64,000 nucleotides of DNA from an uncultured Sphingomonadales bacterium (GCA_903832325.1 CAILBC010000013.1:1-64000), one strand, 5' to 3'; positions 42,498 through 52,081 are shown, counted from the stretch's first letter. The notes: generated from the sequence alone by a model not told the origin. Numbers and translations are program-made.

Positions 42498-44963
42498 TCA
42501 TTCCGGCGCCGGGCCCGCCCGCGCGCCAAAACGGCGGGTGATCCCGGCCAGCACAGCGCGGCCCGGCGCGGGCGTGCGGAACTGTTCGCGGCTGCCGGTA
42601 TAGACATTGGTGCCCAGCACGCCGAACGTGGCGTAACGGCGGTCAAACAGATTGGTCACTTTCACAAACAGGTCCCAATCGCGGCGCAGCGTCACGGCGC
42701 CATCGATACCGGCCACGGCATAGCCCGGCACGGCACCCCCCTGCCCCGCTTCATCGCCATGCGCGACTTGCGATGTGGCGGCGATCAGATTGGCACCGAT
42801 CCGCACGGTTTGCAGCGGGTGCAATTCGGCGCGCAGCTTGAAAGTCTGGCGCGGGATGCCGGCAATGTGGCGGCCGGGGGCCACCGCGGCGCCCTGCGCA
42901 TCGACAAAGCCATCGCGATACGTGGCATCGACCAGGCCATAACCGGCAGACACGTGCACGCGGGGCCAATCGGCCGACAGCCCGAGTTCAAACCCCTGCC
43001 GCTGCGTCCTGCCCGGATTGGCGAAATAGCCAAGGCCCGAGGCGCCGAACACGAACTGGATATCGTTATCCACCCGCGTGCGCCACAGCGCCGCATTGAC
43101 CGCGACATGCCGCGCAATCGTGCCGCGCAGGCCCAGTTCCAGGCTGTGCGCCACCACCGCGCGCAAGGCGGGATCGCCGTTGAACCCGGTGGGCAGCGCG
43201 CAGGGCCGCGCCGGATCGGCACAGGCCAGTTCGATCGCGGTGGGCGCGCGCATCGCCTGGCTGAAACTGGCGAACAGGCCCAACGCGCTTTGCGGATTCC
43301 ACGTCAGCCCCAGGGTCGGATTGACCCGGTGGTAGCTGTGCGCGCCGGCTACCGGCTCCACTTCGGGCCCGATCAGGGCGCCGGACGGGATTTGCGCGGT
43401 GATCACCTGCTGCGTCGCCGGGTCCCAATAGCGCGCGCCCGCATAAGCCGGATTGACCCACGCGGTGCCATCGGGCGCGGTCCAGGCATAGGCGCAGCCG
43501 GGATCGAGCAACGTGGTGTTCGTGCCCGACAGGCTGACACGCGTGGCGGTCAGCGCCAGCGATCCGGTAAGGCTGAGGCGCGGGGTCAGCCGCACCATGT
43601 CGCGCACAAACAGCGTGAACGCGGCATTGTGCGAGGCCACCGCCACCGCATTGATCAACGGATTGCCATCCCCGCCAAAATAGCGCGGATTGGTCGCCAG
43701 CGGCACCGTCTGAAACGCGATCAGCCGCGCCAGCGCGCTATCCTGGCCATACCGCACTTGCGCCAGTTCGAACCCGAAACCCAGATTGAGATCATGCGTG
43801 AGCCCGGCAAGCGCAGCATCGCGATCGAGCAGCAGATTGCCGCCAAGGCTGCGCTCGCCAAGGTTCGACGCAACCAGCGAGGTGTTGATCGCGCCGGTGT
43901 AGTCATGGAGCGGCAGCGGTCCGGCATAGCCCGTTGCGGCATCACGATCGATTGCCGTGCCACCCGGAGCCAGCCCGCCACACGGGCTGTCACAGGTGTC
44001 CGCAAGGCTGGCATTGCTGTTGACAGCGTGGCTGACGACATGGCGGAAATAGAGATTGCCACTTAGCCGCAGCGCGTCTGACAGGCGCGTATCGGCGCGC
44101 AGATTGATCACCACCTGGCGGTTGGCGACGCGATCGGGCCAGGTATAGGCGGCCTGCGGCGTGTCCAGCATCGACAGCGGCAGCCCTTGCGTGCCCGACA
44201 GCGCGGTATCGGCCCAGACCACGCCCAGTTCGGCATTGCTGGCCCCGCCGCGCCAGCGCAGCTTGGCAAAACCCTGCGCCACGCGGGTGTGGCTGTGCTG
44301 GCGATAGCCCTGCTGCGTGTCGAACGTGCCCGCCACGAACCAATCGAACCGGTGCCCTGCAAAAGCACCCCCGGCCTGCGCCTGCGCACCGCCGCGCGCA
44401 AACGATCCGCCCTGCACCGTGGCGGCCAGCCCGCCATCATCGGCGCCATTGCGCGTGGTCAGCACCAGCGACCCGCCCAGCGTGTTCAGCCCGAACAGCG
44501 GATTGGACCCGGGCAGCACCGAAACCGTGCGGATCGCATTGAGCGGGATCAGGTCCCAATTGACGGTCGATCCAAACGGTTCGTTCAACCGCACCCCGTC
44601 GAGCCAGACCGACAGCCCGTTGGGCGATCCGGGCAGCGATGTCGCCTGAAACCCGCGATAGGCGACATCGCTTTGATAGGGGCTGCCCGTGCCATTGCCG
44701 AGCGAGACCGAGGCGATATTGGCATCGAGCAGATCGGCGAGATTGGCCTGGTGCTGCCGATCGAACGCGCGCGCGGTCAGCACTTGCGCGTTGACCGGGC
44801 TGTCGGCCAGCACCACGCTGTCGGCACCGCTGGGCGCTGTGACCACGATGACCGGGGCAGTTCCCGGTGGCTCGCCGGCGCCGGGCGCAGCGACGCCTGA
44901 TGCCCGGCCCATGCCCGGGACGGCGGCCAGTGCGATCAGAACCAGGGCCGGCAATCGTTGCAT
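42498..44963 (-). CDS. TonB-dependent receptor
   Basis: This 821-residue receptor has a signal peptide (cleavage near GRASG), a TonB-box-like VIVVTAPSG, a plug domain (DVAYRGFQATSLPGSPNGLSVWLDG and NPLFGLNTLGGSLVL) and a barrel rich in paired Cys extracellular loops. The C-terminus has FDRRYATFGVLG, typical of TonB receptors, and then continues to a Glu rather than ending in an aromatic residue. The 'SLPGSPNGLSVW' plug is common in the FecA/CirA-like receptors, but the ligand is unknown. No partner gene shares its strand nearby. Confidence 0.9.
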   Translation of the reverse strand: MQRLPALVLIALAAVPGMGRASGVAAPGAGEPPGTAPVIVVTAPSGADSVVLADSPVNAQVLTARAFDRQHQANLADLLDANIASVSLGNGTGSPYQSDVAYRGFQATSLPGSPNGLSVWLDGVRLNEPFGSTVNWDLIPLNAIRTVSVLPGSNPLFGLNTLGGSLVLTTRNGADDGGLAATVQGGSFARGGAQAQAGGAFAGHRFDWFVAGTFDTQQGYRQHSHTRVAQGFAKLRWRGGASNAELGVVWADTALSGTQGLPLSMLDTPQAAYTWPDRVANRQVVINLRADTRLSDALRLSGNLYFRHVVSHAVNSNASLADTCDSPCGGLAPGGTAIDRDAATGYAGPLPLHDYTGAINTSLVASNLGERSLGGNLLLDRDAALAGLTHDLNLGFGFELAQVRYGQDSALARLIAFQTVPLATNPRYFGGDGNPLINAVAVASHNAAFTLFVRDMVRLTPRLSLTGSLALTATRVSLSGTNTTLLDPGCAYAWTAPDGTAWVNPAYAGARYWDPATQQVITAQIPSGALIGPEVEPVAGAHSYHRVNPTLGLTWNPQSALGLFASFSQAMRAPTAIELACADPARPCALPTGFNGDPALRAVVAHSLELGLRGTIARHVAVNAALWRTRVDNDIQFVFGASGLGYFANPGRTQRQGFELGLSADWPRVHVSAGYGLVDATYRDGFVDAQGAAVAPGRHIAGIPRQTFKLRAELHPLQTVRIGANLIAATSQVAHGDEAGQGGAVPGYAVAGIDGAVTLRRDWDLFVKVTNLFDRRYATFGVLGTNVYTGSREQFRTPAPGRAVLAGITRRFGARAGPAPE

Positions 44964-45047
44964 CGCCGCCCTATTGCCGTCCCGGCAGCGAAGGGCAAGC
45001 CGCCCCTTGTTACCGATGCGCCGGACGTTTGGGCAGCACGCGCGAAA

Positions 45048-45716
45048 TCACAAAACCACGCCGAATTTCGCCAGGTTTTCGGTTGTCACCACGTTGCCGC
45101 TATCATCCCAGTAAGTCTGGCGCTTGTGGATGCCAAGCTGGTCGCATACCGGCCATTCATTGCGCGCCAGATTGTCGGCCTCGATGTCGCCCTGGCACGC
45201 GATAAGTTCATCCTTGGTGCCCAACCTCTGTTTGTTGCACAGGTCGAGATACCAGGCCTGCTTGGTCAGGAACTGGTCGAAATGACCCAGTTCGTGCAGC
45301 AACAGGATCGGCGGTCCCAGCTTGGCCCTGGGCGCATTGCGATCGGTCACTTTCAGCTGCCCGTGGGTGGTGCTGCGCAGCTTTGGCACCCACCGCGCCG
45401 AAGCGTCATAGCTCATTTCCGCCGACGGGTCCCAGATCATCACGTGGACATACCCGGTACTTGTGGGCAGGGCGGCATAGGCGGCACCGCCCATGTCACC
45501 GGTTTTGGTGATGTCGCCGATCACCCACAGCTCTTCCTTGCACATCAGCGCCTGTTCCAGCAAGGCTTTGGCACGTGCCGAAGTGCCTGCATTGGCGCCC
45601 TTCAACGTTGACCAGAACGCCGTTTTGGTATCGACCTCGGCCCGGTATGTAATCGGCCCGGCGGTGCTGTGAACAACGGTAAGTTCTTGATCTTTGCTCT
45701 TGAAATTGATCGTCAT
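45048..45716 (-). CDS. Orphan HELGH zinc metallopeptidase, M91/NleD-like
   Basis: This 222-residue soluble protein without a signal peptide carries a zincin motif H141-E-L-G-H145 after a hydrophobic strand (PPILLL), and E179 in DIEADNLARNEW as a possible third ligand. The arrangement resembles peptidase family M91 (the NleD-type effector domain). No trafficking domain, chaperone or immunity gene is adjacent. The ATG at 45716 has GGGGGTG upstream; the frame opens at 45740. It may be a secreted effector that uses a system encoded elsewhere, or a housekeeping peptidase. Its target is unknown. Confidence 0.62.
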   Translation of the reverse strand: MTINFKSKDQELTVVHSTAGPITYRAEVDTKTAFWSTLKGANAGTSARAKALLEQALMCKEELWVIGDITKTGDMGGAAYAALPTSTGYVHVMIWDPSAEMSYDASARWVPKLRSTTHGQLKVTDRNAPRAKLGPPILLLHELGHFDQFLTKQAWYLDLCNKQRLGTKDELIACQGDIEADNLARNEWPVCDQLGIHKRQTYWDDSGNVVTTENLAKFGVVL

Positions 45717-45808
45717 GACGCACCCCCGTGCAAGCAACATCGGGACATTCAGACAGACTCGGCCGTTGCCTGGCAGACGATATTAGGAAACGACAACCAT
45801 GCAAGCGA

Positions 45809-47500
45809 TCATGTCGATTGATCGAACAGCGCCTTCAAATCGCGCTTCAGGATCTTGCCATTGGCGTTGCGCGGCAGCGTTTCGGGCAGAAAGCGGATCG
45901 CCACCGGCACTTTGAACGCGGCCAGCCGTTCGCCCACCCAGGCGCGCAAATCGTCCTCGGTCGCTTCGCCGCCGGGGGCAAGGTGGACCACCGCGACGGG
46001 TTCTTCACCCAAAGTGTGGTGGGGAATGCCGATCACCGCCGCGTCCATCACCGCCGGGTGGTCATAAAGCGCGTTTTCAACTTCGCCCGAATAGATGTTT
46101 TCACCGCCGCGGATCACGATATCCTTTGCGCGATCGACAATGTGGCAATAGCCTTCGGCATCGATGCGCGCCAGATCACCGGTGCGCACCCAGCCATCGA
46201 CAAAGGTTTCGGCGGTGGCCTGCGGATTGGTCCAATACCCCTTCACCACCATCGGTCCGCTGGCCCAAAGCTCTCCCACTTCACCAGGCGCCAGATCGGC
46301 CAGGCGTTCGGGGCAGACCACGCGCAGATCGGCCACCGCGACCGGGCGGCCGCAGCTGTCGGGATGATCGAGGTAATCATCGCCGACGATATTGGTCACC
46401 GTGGCCATGGTTTCGGTCATACCCCAGCCATTGCCGGGCCCCGCGCCGAACACGCCGGCAATCTTGCGCACCAGATCGGGCGCAGAAGGCGCGCCGCCAT
46501 AGGAAACGGTTTCCAGCGATGACAGGTCGTATTTTTCGCGGTCCGGGTGCTCCAGCAATTGCCAGGCGATGGTCGGCACCCCGCCAGCCAGGTTGATCCG
46601 TTCGCGCTCGATCAGCGCAAGCGCCGCCCCGGCATCCCAGCGGCGCATGAACACCAGCGTGTTCCCGGCAAAGACCGATCCCATCAGCACCGCGCTGCAC
46701 GCCGTGACATGGAACAGCGGGACCGACACCAGCGCGGTGCGCGGCGCCGGCGGCGGCATCGGCTGCCCGGCGCGCAGCACGGCGCAGGCGGCCACCCAGG
46801 CGCCCGACAGGATGTTGGTGGCCAGATTGCGGTGCGTGCCCAGCGCGCCCTTGGGGTGGCCGGTCGTGCCGGAGGTATAGAAAATCGTGGCGTCATCATC
46901 CGCGGCGATCTCTGCCACGGGCATATCACGGTCCGGCAGGCTGGCATAATCGTGCGGCGTGCCGATCACGCTTTCCAGCGGCACCACGCCATCGATCGGT
47001 TGCGTCAGCCGCGCGCCCAGCACATGGGTCAGCGCGGGCAACTGGCCGCGCAAGGGGGCGATCCGGTCAAGCCGCTGCTCATCGGCGATCAGCATGCAGC
47101 ACCCTGCGGTGTTGAGGCCATAGGCAAGCTCGCCCCCGGTCCACCACGCGTTGAGCGGCACGCAGATCGCGCCAAGCGTGGTCACGGCAAAGAACGCCAC
47201 CGGCCATTCGGGCAGATTGCGCATCGCCAGCGCCACCCGGTCGCCGCGCCCCACGCCGCAATCGCGCAAATGCTGCGCCAGCGCCGCCACCGCGCGGAAC
47301 CAGCCATCAAACGTAACGCGTTCGTCCTCGTAAATCAGGAATTCGCGCGTGCCATGGCTGCGCCCGATCTGCGCGAGCACGCGCAAATTGGCCGGCACGT
47401 TTTTCCAGGCGCGAAATTGCCGGCCGTGCGCCGCCACATCGACCATTTCAAAGGGCGCACCAGGGGCGCAAAGCACCGCCTTTGCCTCATCCAGCGTCAT
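45809..47500 (-). CDS. AMP-dependent acyl-CoA synthetase
   Basis: This 563-residue adenylate-forming ligase has A3 (FYTSGTTGHPKGA), A5 (GNGWGMTETMA), A7 (GWVRTGDLARID) and the catalytic Lys of A10 (NANGKILKRDL). It activates a carboxylic acid to its CoA thioester; relatives handle fatty or aromatic acids. It starts 27 bases after the ThDP enzyme gene on the same strand, and the two are probably one transcript. The acyl-CoA dehydrogenases further upstream could use its product. Confidence 0.9.
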   Translation of the reverse strand: MTLDEAKAVLCAPGAPFEMVDVAAHGRQFRAWKNVPANLRVLAQIGRSHGTREFLIYEDERVTFDGWFRAVAALAQHLRDCGVGRGDRVALAMRNLPEWPVAFFAVTTLGAICVPLNAWWTGGELAYGLNTAGCCMLIADEQRLDRIAPLRGQLPALTHVLGARLTQPIDGVVPLESVIGTPHDYASLPDRDMPVAEIAADDDATIFYTSGTTGHPKGALGTHRNLATNILSGAWVAACAVLRAGQPMPPPAPRTALVSVPLFHVTACSAVLMGSVFAGNTLVFMRRWDAGAALALIERERINLAGGVPTIAWQLLEHPDREKYDLSSLETVSYGGAPSAPDLVRKIAGVFGAGPGNGWGMTETMATVTNIVGDDYLDHPDSCGRPVAVADLRVVCPERLADLAPGEVGELWASGPMVVKGYWTNPQATAETFVDGWVRTGDLARIDAEGYCHIVDRAKDIVIRGGENIYSGEVENALYDHPAVMDAAVIGIPHHTLGEEPVAVVHLAPGGEATEDDLRAWVGERLAAFKVPVAIRFLPETLPRNANGKILKRDLKALFDQST

Positions 47501-47527
47501 TCCCGATCTCCTGACACGTCCAGCGGT

Positions 47528-49105
47528 TTACAGTAAAGCTTCGATCAGCACCGGCCCGCGCGCCTGCAATGCGGCGGCAAACGCGGCGCGAAACCCGGCC
47601 ACGCTGTCCACCCGTTCGGCCGGCACGCCCATGCCGGCCGCCAGCGCGCACCAATCGAGCCGCGGATGATCGAGGCTGAGCATCGACAGCGCCTTGGGCC
47701 CGGCATTCTGCACCCCCACCCGCCCCAGTTCGATATTGAGAATGGCATAGGACGCATTGTTGAAAATCACCGTGACCACATCGAGCCGTTCGCGCGCCAT
47801 CGTCCACAGCGCCTGCAGCGTGTACATGCCCGATCCATCGGCCTGGAGCGCGATCACCTTGCGATCGGGGCAGGCCACCGCCGCGCCCGTCGCCACGGGC
47901 AGCCCCTGCCCGATTGCGCCGCCCGTTACCATCAACCAGTCGTGCGGCGCGGCGCCCATCGTTGCATCGAACAGCGCAGCGCTCGCGGTAAGGCCTTCGT
48001 CCGACACGATTGCGCCGGCGGGCATTAATTCGGCCAGCACGGCGCCGATGGCATGGGCATTCAGCCGGTCGCCCGCCGGGGGTATCGCGCGGGCCTGCAC
48101 GCCTTCGGGAACTTCGGGCGCATTCAGCAAATCGGCCAGCATGGTCAGCGCGTGGAGCGCATCTTCGCGCAAAGTTGCCAGCCGCAGCATTTGCGCATCC
48201 GCAGGCCACAACGTGCCGGGCTTGTCGGGATAGGCGAAGAACGCCACCGGCGGCTCGGTCCCGCAGGTTATCACGGTGCGGCAGGGGGCCAGGAATTCGG
48301 CCGCCATTTCGCCAAAATAGGGCAGCTTTTCAATCTGCGCGCGCCCGGCGCCGCGCTCCAGCCGCGCAGCAAAGGTTTCGCAGACCAGCCGCGCGCCGGT
48401 CACCGTGGCAATCCGCGCCGCCATGTGCAGCGCATCGGCACGCAGCGCCCGCCCGCCCAGCAGCAGCGCCACCGGGCCATCGGCCGCGCGCAAGGCATCG
48501 GCCACAGCGGCAATCGCGGCATCGGGCACACGCGGCGGCGGCGGCAGCGGGCGCGGCGCAACCGGCGCGGCACCAGCGGACCAGGCATGGTCGGCCGGCA
48601 CGATCACCGTGGCCACCCGCCCGGGCCATTCCATCGCGGCGGCATAAGCATCGGCACCCATTTGCGCCAGATCGCGCGGGGATTGCGCGGTGCGCACCCA
48701 ATCGCACATCGGCCGCGCCACGCCCGCCGCATCGGACGTGAGCGGCGCATTGAAATGCACGTGATAGGTGGCGTGATCGCCTACCATGTTGATCACCGGC
48801 GTGGCCGCACGGCGCGCATTGTGCAAATTGGCAAGGCCATTGGCGAGCCCGGGCCCGAGGTGGAGCAAAGTCACCGCCGGGCGTTCGGCCATGCGCGCAT
48901 AGCCATCGGCCGCACCCGTTACCACGCCTTCGAACAGGCCGAGCACCGCGCGCATCCCCGGCTGGCGATCGACCGCCGCGACGAGCTGCATTTCCGACGT
49001 GCCGGGATTGGCAAAACACGTATCGACACCGCACGCCGCCAGCGTGGCAATGAAAGCGTCCGCACCGTTGCAGGTCATTGCCGGCACCATCTCCCTGTTT
49101 TTCAT
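47528..49105 (-). CDS. Acetolactate synthase-like ThDP enzyme
   Basis: This is a 525-residue ThDP-dependent enzyme of the acetolactate synthase/benzoylformate decarboxylase superfamily. The catalytic Glu lies in GLFEGVVTGAADGYA and the ThDP motif is ADGSGMYTLQALWTMARERLDVVTVIFNNASYAI. The regulatory subunit of true acetolactate synthase is not nearby, so a 2-oxoacid decarboxylase or lyase role in catabolism is more likely. A shorter start, ATG at 49078, is preceded by GGGAG and may be the real one. Confidence 0.85.
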   Translation of the reverse strand: MKNREMVPAMTCNGADAFIATLAACGVDTCFANPGTSEMQLVAAVDRQPGMRAVLGLFEGVVTGAADGYARMAERPAVTLLHLGPGLANGLANLHNARRAATPVINMVGDHATYHVHFNAPLTSDAAGVARPMCDWVRTAQSPRDLAQMGADAYAAAMEWPGRVATVIVPADHAWSAGAAPVAPRPLPPPPRVPDAAIAAVADALRAADGPVALLLGGRALRADALHMAARIATVTGARLVCETFAARLERGAGRAQIEKLPYFGEMAAEFLAPCRTVITCGTEPPVAFFAYPDKPGTLWPADAQMLRLATLREDALHALTMLADLLNAPEVPEGVQARAIPPAGDRLNAHAIGAVLAELMPAGAIVSDEGLTASAALFDATMGAAPHDWLMVTGGAIGQGLPVATGAAVACPDRKVIALQADGSGMYTLQALWTMARERLDVVTVIFNNASYAILNIELGRVGVQNAGPKALSMLSLDHPRLDWCALAAGMGVPAERVDSVAGFRAAFAAALQARGPVLIEALL

Positions 49106-49168
49106 CGGGCCATGGTGCAGGCTGCGCGGGCGACGTCAAGCCCCGCGCTGATCAGCCGCGAAACGCGA

Positions 49169-49195
49169 CCGGCCCTGCCGTAGCGGCAGGGCCGG
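49169..49195 (-). terminator. Hairpin downstream of the small periplasmic protein
   Basis: Perfect 12-base arms (49169-49180, 49184-49195) around a TAG loop lie about 75 bases past the stop of the small secreted protein. A short T-rich stretch, not a strong run, follows on the minus strand. Confidence 0.55.
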
Positions 49196-49205
49196 GATAT
49201 TGGCG

Positions 49206-49250
49206 CCAGAAAATTGGAGCCCCAAATCAGGCCCGGAAATCAGGCCCGCA
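49206..49250. repeat. 13-bp degenerate tandem repeat
   Basis: A 13-to-14-base unit of the form CCCGGAAATCAGG recurs several times; two copies of AAATCAGGCCCG start at 49224 and 49237. The unit resembles the 13-bp duplication at 7018-7043. Confidence 0.6.
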
Positions 49251-49268
49251 AACTAGCGCTCAAAAACC

Positions 49269-49598
49269 TCAGTGGCCGATGGCGCGCGACTGGGCGTTTT
49301 CTTCGGCATTCAGCTGGCGCTGTTCGGTGCGGGTGATGTGGCCGCCGTTGGCGCGGGCATCGGCGTGTTCCTGGCGGGCAATCGCGCGGTCGCTCTGGCG
49401 CAGCGCGCGGGCCTGGCCGCGGGTCAGTTCGCCTTCGCGGCGTTCGCGGTTGATGCGGTGGATCTGGTGGTGTTCACGGGCCAGAACTTCGTGCTGGCGC
49501 GGATGATGGCGCGCCCATTCGCCGGCCATGGCCGGGCTGGCAAACGAAACAAGCGTGGCCAGGCTCACCGCCGCAACAAACAACCGGGATTTCGACAT
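49269..49598 (-). CDS. Small secreted basic protein
   Basis: This 109-residue protein has a signal peptide (cleavage near SPAMAGE) and a His/Arg-rich mature part. It contains two related segments, GELTRGQARALRQSDRAIARQE and NGGHITRTEQRQLNAEENAQSR. I recall similar repeats in uncharacterised periplasmic proteins of proteobacteria; a function is not known. The ATG at 49598 starts the signal peptide; the frame opens at 49637. Terminator-like hairpins on both sides (49169-49195, 49710-49740) make it a single-gene unit. Confidence 0.7.
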   Translation of the reverse strand: MSKSRLFVAAVSLATLVSFASPAMAGEWARHHPRQHEVLAREHHQIHRINRERREGELTRGQARALRQSDRAIARQEHADARANGGHITRTEQRQLNAEENAQSRAIGH

Positions 49599-49709
49599 TG
49601 CATTCACTCCCTCAAAAAACCGGCTGCTTTGCCGCACCCGATGACGCCGGGTTTATGGCGATTCGCCTGAACACGGCGTGGCTGTGCGTTTCATCTGCGG
49701 TTCAGCATG

Positions 49710-49740
49710 AAAAACCCCCGCAGGCCGGGGCCTGCGGGGG
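49710..49740 (-). terminator. Rho-independent terminator of the acyl-CoA dehydrogenase operon
   Basis: On the minus strand a 12-base GC-rich stem (49729-49740 with 49715-49726) is followed at once by five T's (49714-49710). It lies 29 bases after the acyl-CoA dehydrogenase stop. Confidence 0.9.
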
Positions 49741-49768
49741 CGAATCATCAACACATCCCTGTCGCGGA

Positions 49769-50881
49769 TCAGGCGTCGCTGCCGGCCAGTTCGTGGCCCA
49801 GTTCGATATAGCGGGCCAAATGGTGGTCTTCATCGCCCAGTTCGTGGCCAATCATCACCAGCCGCTTCGCATAGTGCGACATCGCCAGTTCCCAGGTCAT
49901 GCCGATGCCGCCGTGCATCTGGATCGCCTCTTCGGCAACCAGCGACCCGGCCTTGCCGATCGTCGCCTTGGCGGCGCTGGCGGCGCGTTCGCGCTCCACG
50001 CGGTCGCCCGGGAAGCGGTCGGCGGCGTTGATCGCGGCGCTGCGTGCCTGTTCGATTTCCAGCGCCAACGTTGCCATGCGGTGCTGCAGCGCCTGGAATT
50101 TGCCGATGGGAATGCCGAACTGCTTGCGCGTGCGCAGATAATCGAGCGTCTGGTCGCGCAGCACGTCCATCACTGCCACGCCTTCCCAGGCCAGCGCGAC
50201 GAGGCCGAGCGCGCGCGCTTCCTCTATCACCGGGCCGGCGCCGCCCGCTTCGCCCACCAGAATCGCGGGCGTTGCGGCAAAAGTGACATCGCCGGCCGAT
50301 CCGCCATCGATCACCAGATAGTCGCGGATCGTCATGCCAGGGGCATCGCGTTCCACCAGAAAGGTCGACAGCCCGGCATCGCCGCGCGCAACGACCACGA
50401 TGCGATCGAGCGTGCCGGCGCACGACACCACGGTTTTCGCCCCGTCGAGCACCCAGCCATCGGCCGTGGCCGTGGCGCGGGTGGTGATCGCGGCGGGGTC
50501 AAACCAGGTAGCAGCCTCTTCCTCGGCATAGCCGATGACCTGGCTGCCATCGATCAGCGCGGCCAGATCGTCGACCCGGCCGGCCGCAGCCAGCACATGC
50601 CCGGCCTGCAACGCGGCCAGCCACGGGCCTGTCGCAATCGCGCGGCCCAGTTCGCCGAACACCACGCCGATATCGAACGGCGATCCGCCGAACCCGCCCA
50701 CGCTTTCATCAAACAGCGCGCCGATCGCGCCCAGCTCGGCCAGCTGGTTCCAGACATCGCGCGACCAGCCCGACCCTTCGAACGCAGCGGTCTTGCGGTC
50801 GGAAAACGGCAGCTTGTCGGCCAGAAAACGCCGCAAACTGTCGACCAGCATCTGCCGGTCTTCGCCCAGGGAAAAATCCAT
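49769..50881 (-). CDS. Acyl-CoA dehydrogenase, smaller subunit of a pair
   Basis: This 370-residue flavoprotein of the acyl-CoA dehydrogenase family has an N-terminal helical domain (DFSLGEDRQMLVDSLRRFLADKLP), a middle beta domain and a C-terminal helical domain with EEAIQMHGGIGMTWE. It lies three bases after a second acyl-CoA dehydrogenase. Adjacent unequal pairs often form heterotetramers that oxidise bulky CoA thioesters, as in actinobacterial steroid catabolism. The substrate is unknown. The operon ends at the terminator 49710-49740. Confidence 0.9.
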   Translation of the reverse strand: MDFSLGEDRQMLVDSLRRFLADKLPFSDRKTAAFEGSGWSRDVWNQLAELGAIGALFDESVGGFGGSPFDIGVVFGELGRAIATGPWLAALQAGHVLAAAGRVDDLAALIDGSQVIGYAEEEAATWFDPAAITTRATATADGWVLDGAKTVVSCAGTLDRIVVVARGDAGLSTFLVERDAPGMTIRDYLVIDGGSAGDVTFAATPAILVGEAGGAGPVIEEARALGLVALAWEGVAVMDVLRDQTLDYLRTRKQFGIPIGKFQALQHRMATLALEIEQARSAAINAADRFPGDRVERERAASAAKATIGKAGSLVAEEAIQMHGGIGMTWELAMSHYAKRLVMIGHELGDEDHHLARYIELGHELAGSDA

Positions 50882-50884
50882 CGA

Positions 50885-52081
50885 TCAGAGCTCCAGAATG
50901 GCTTTGGTGATGATTTCGCGCTGGACCTCGTTGGACCCGCCGAAAATCGACAGTTTGCGATCGTTGAAATAGTGCGTGGCGACAGGGCCAGCCCATTCGG
51001 GGCCGACCGGTTCGCCATTCCAGCCGCCTTCGAACGATTCGGGAATCCACGGCCGGGCGTGGGTGCCCGCAGCGCGGCGCATCAGATCGTCAATCGTCTG
51101 GCGGATTTCGGTGCCGCGAATTTTCAGCATCGAGCTTTCGGCCACGGGTGCGGCGCCGGCCCCGGCAGAGACCAGCACGCGCAGATTGGTGGTTTTCATG
51201 TTTTCCAGATCGATTTCCAGCCGGGCCAACCGCGCCGCGAACTGCGGATCTTCGGACAGGGGCCGGCCATTGCGCCGCTGGGTGCGCGCGATTTCCTGCA
51301 ATTCGCCAAAGGCGGCCATCGATGCGCCCACGCCGGCGATATTGGTGCGTTCATAAGTCAGCAGGTACTTGGCGTAAGTCCAGCCCTTGTTTTCTTCGCC
51401 CACCAGGTTTGCAACCGGCACGCGCACGTCGGTGAAAAACACCTCGTTCACTTCGTGATCGCCCGACAGCAGCTTGATCGGGCGCACCTCGATGCCGGGC
51501 GTCGCCATGTCGATCAGCAGGAAACTGATGCCTTCCTGCCGCTTGCCTTCGTTGCTGGTGCGCACCAGGCAGAACATCATGTTGGCGTATTGGGCCAGCG
51601 TGGTCCACGTCTTCTGCCCGTTGACCACATAATGATCGCCATCGCGCACCGCGCTGGTTTTCAGGCTGGCCAGGTCCGACCCGGCGCCGGGTTCGGAATA
51701 GCCCTGGCACCACCAGTCGCTGCCATCGAGAATGCGCGGCAGCCAATGGCGCTTCTGTTCTTCCGATCCGTATTTCAGCAGCACCGGGCCGATCATCGAC
51801 AGGCCGAACGGCAGCACGCGCGGCGCATGGACCAGCGCGGTTTCGGTTTCAAAGATGAACCGTTCCATCACGGTCCAGCCGGTGCCGCCCCATTCGACCG
51901 GCCAATGGTTGGCCAGCCAGCCGCGCGCATTGAGAATGGCGTGCCATTCCTCGTGCTCGGCCTTGGTCAGGTGCTGGCCTTTGCGGATCTTGTCCGACAG
52001 CCGCACGGGCAGCTTTTCGGCAAGGAAGGCGCGCACTTCTGCGCGAAAGGCCTCTTCCTCGGGCGTGAAATTCAGATCCAT
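50885..52081 (-). CDS. Acyl-CoA dehydrogenase, larger subunit of a pair
   Basis: This 398-residue acyl-CoA dehydrogenase has the middle-domain signature CQGYSEPGAGSDLASLKTSA and a C-terminal domain ending in FGGSNEVQREIITKAILEL. It is the first gene of the two-gene operon; GGAG lies before the ATG (minus strand, just right of 52081). A perfect 14-base palindrome (52161-52174) 80 bases upstream is a candidate operator. It probably forms a complex with the downstream partner. Confidence 0.92.
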   Translation of the reverse strand: MDLNFTPEEEAFRAEVRAFLAEKLPVRLSDKIRKGQHLTKAEHEEWHAILNARGWLANHWPVEWGGTGWTVMERFIFETETALVHAPRVLPFGLSMIGPVLLKYGSEEQKRHWLPRILDGSDWWCQGYSEPGAGSDLASLKTSAVRDGDHYVVNGQKTWTTLAQYANMMFCLVRTSNEGKRQEGISFLLIDMATPGIEVRPIKLLSGDHEVNEVFFTDVRVPVANLVGEENKGWTYAKYLLTYERTNIAGVGASMAAFGELQEIARTQRRNGRPLSEDPQFAARLARLEIDLENMKTTNLRVLVSAGAGAAPVAESSMLKIRGTEIRQTIDDLMRRAAGTHARPWIPESFEGGWNGEPVGPEWAGPVATHYFNDRKLSIFGGSNEVQREIITKAILEL

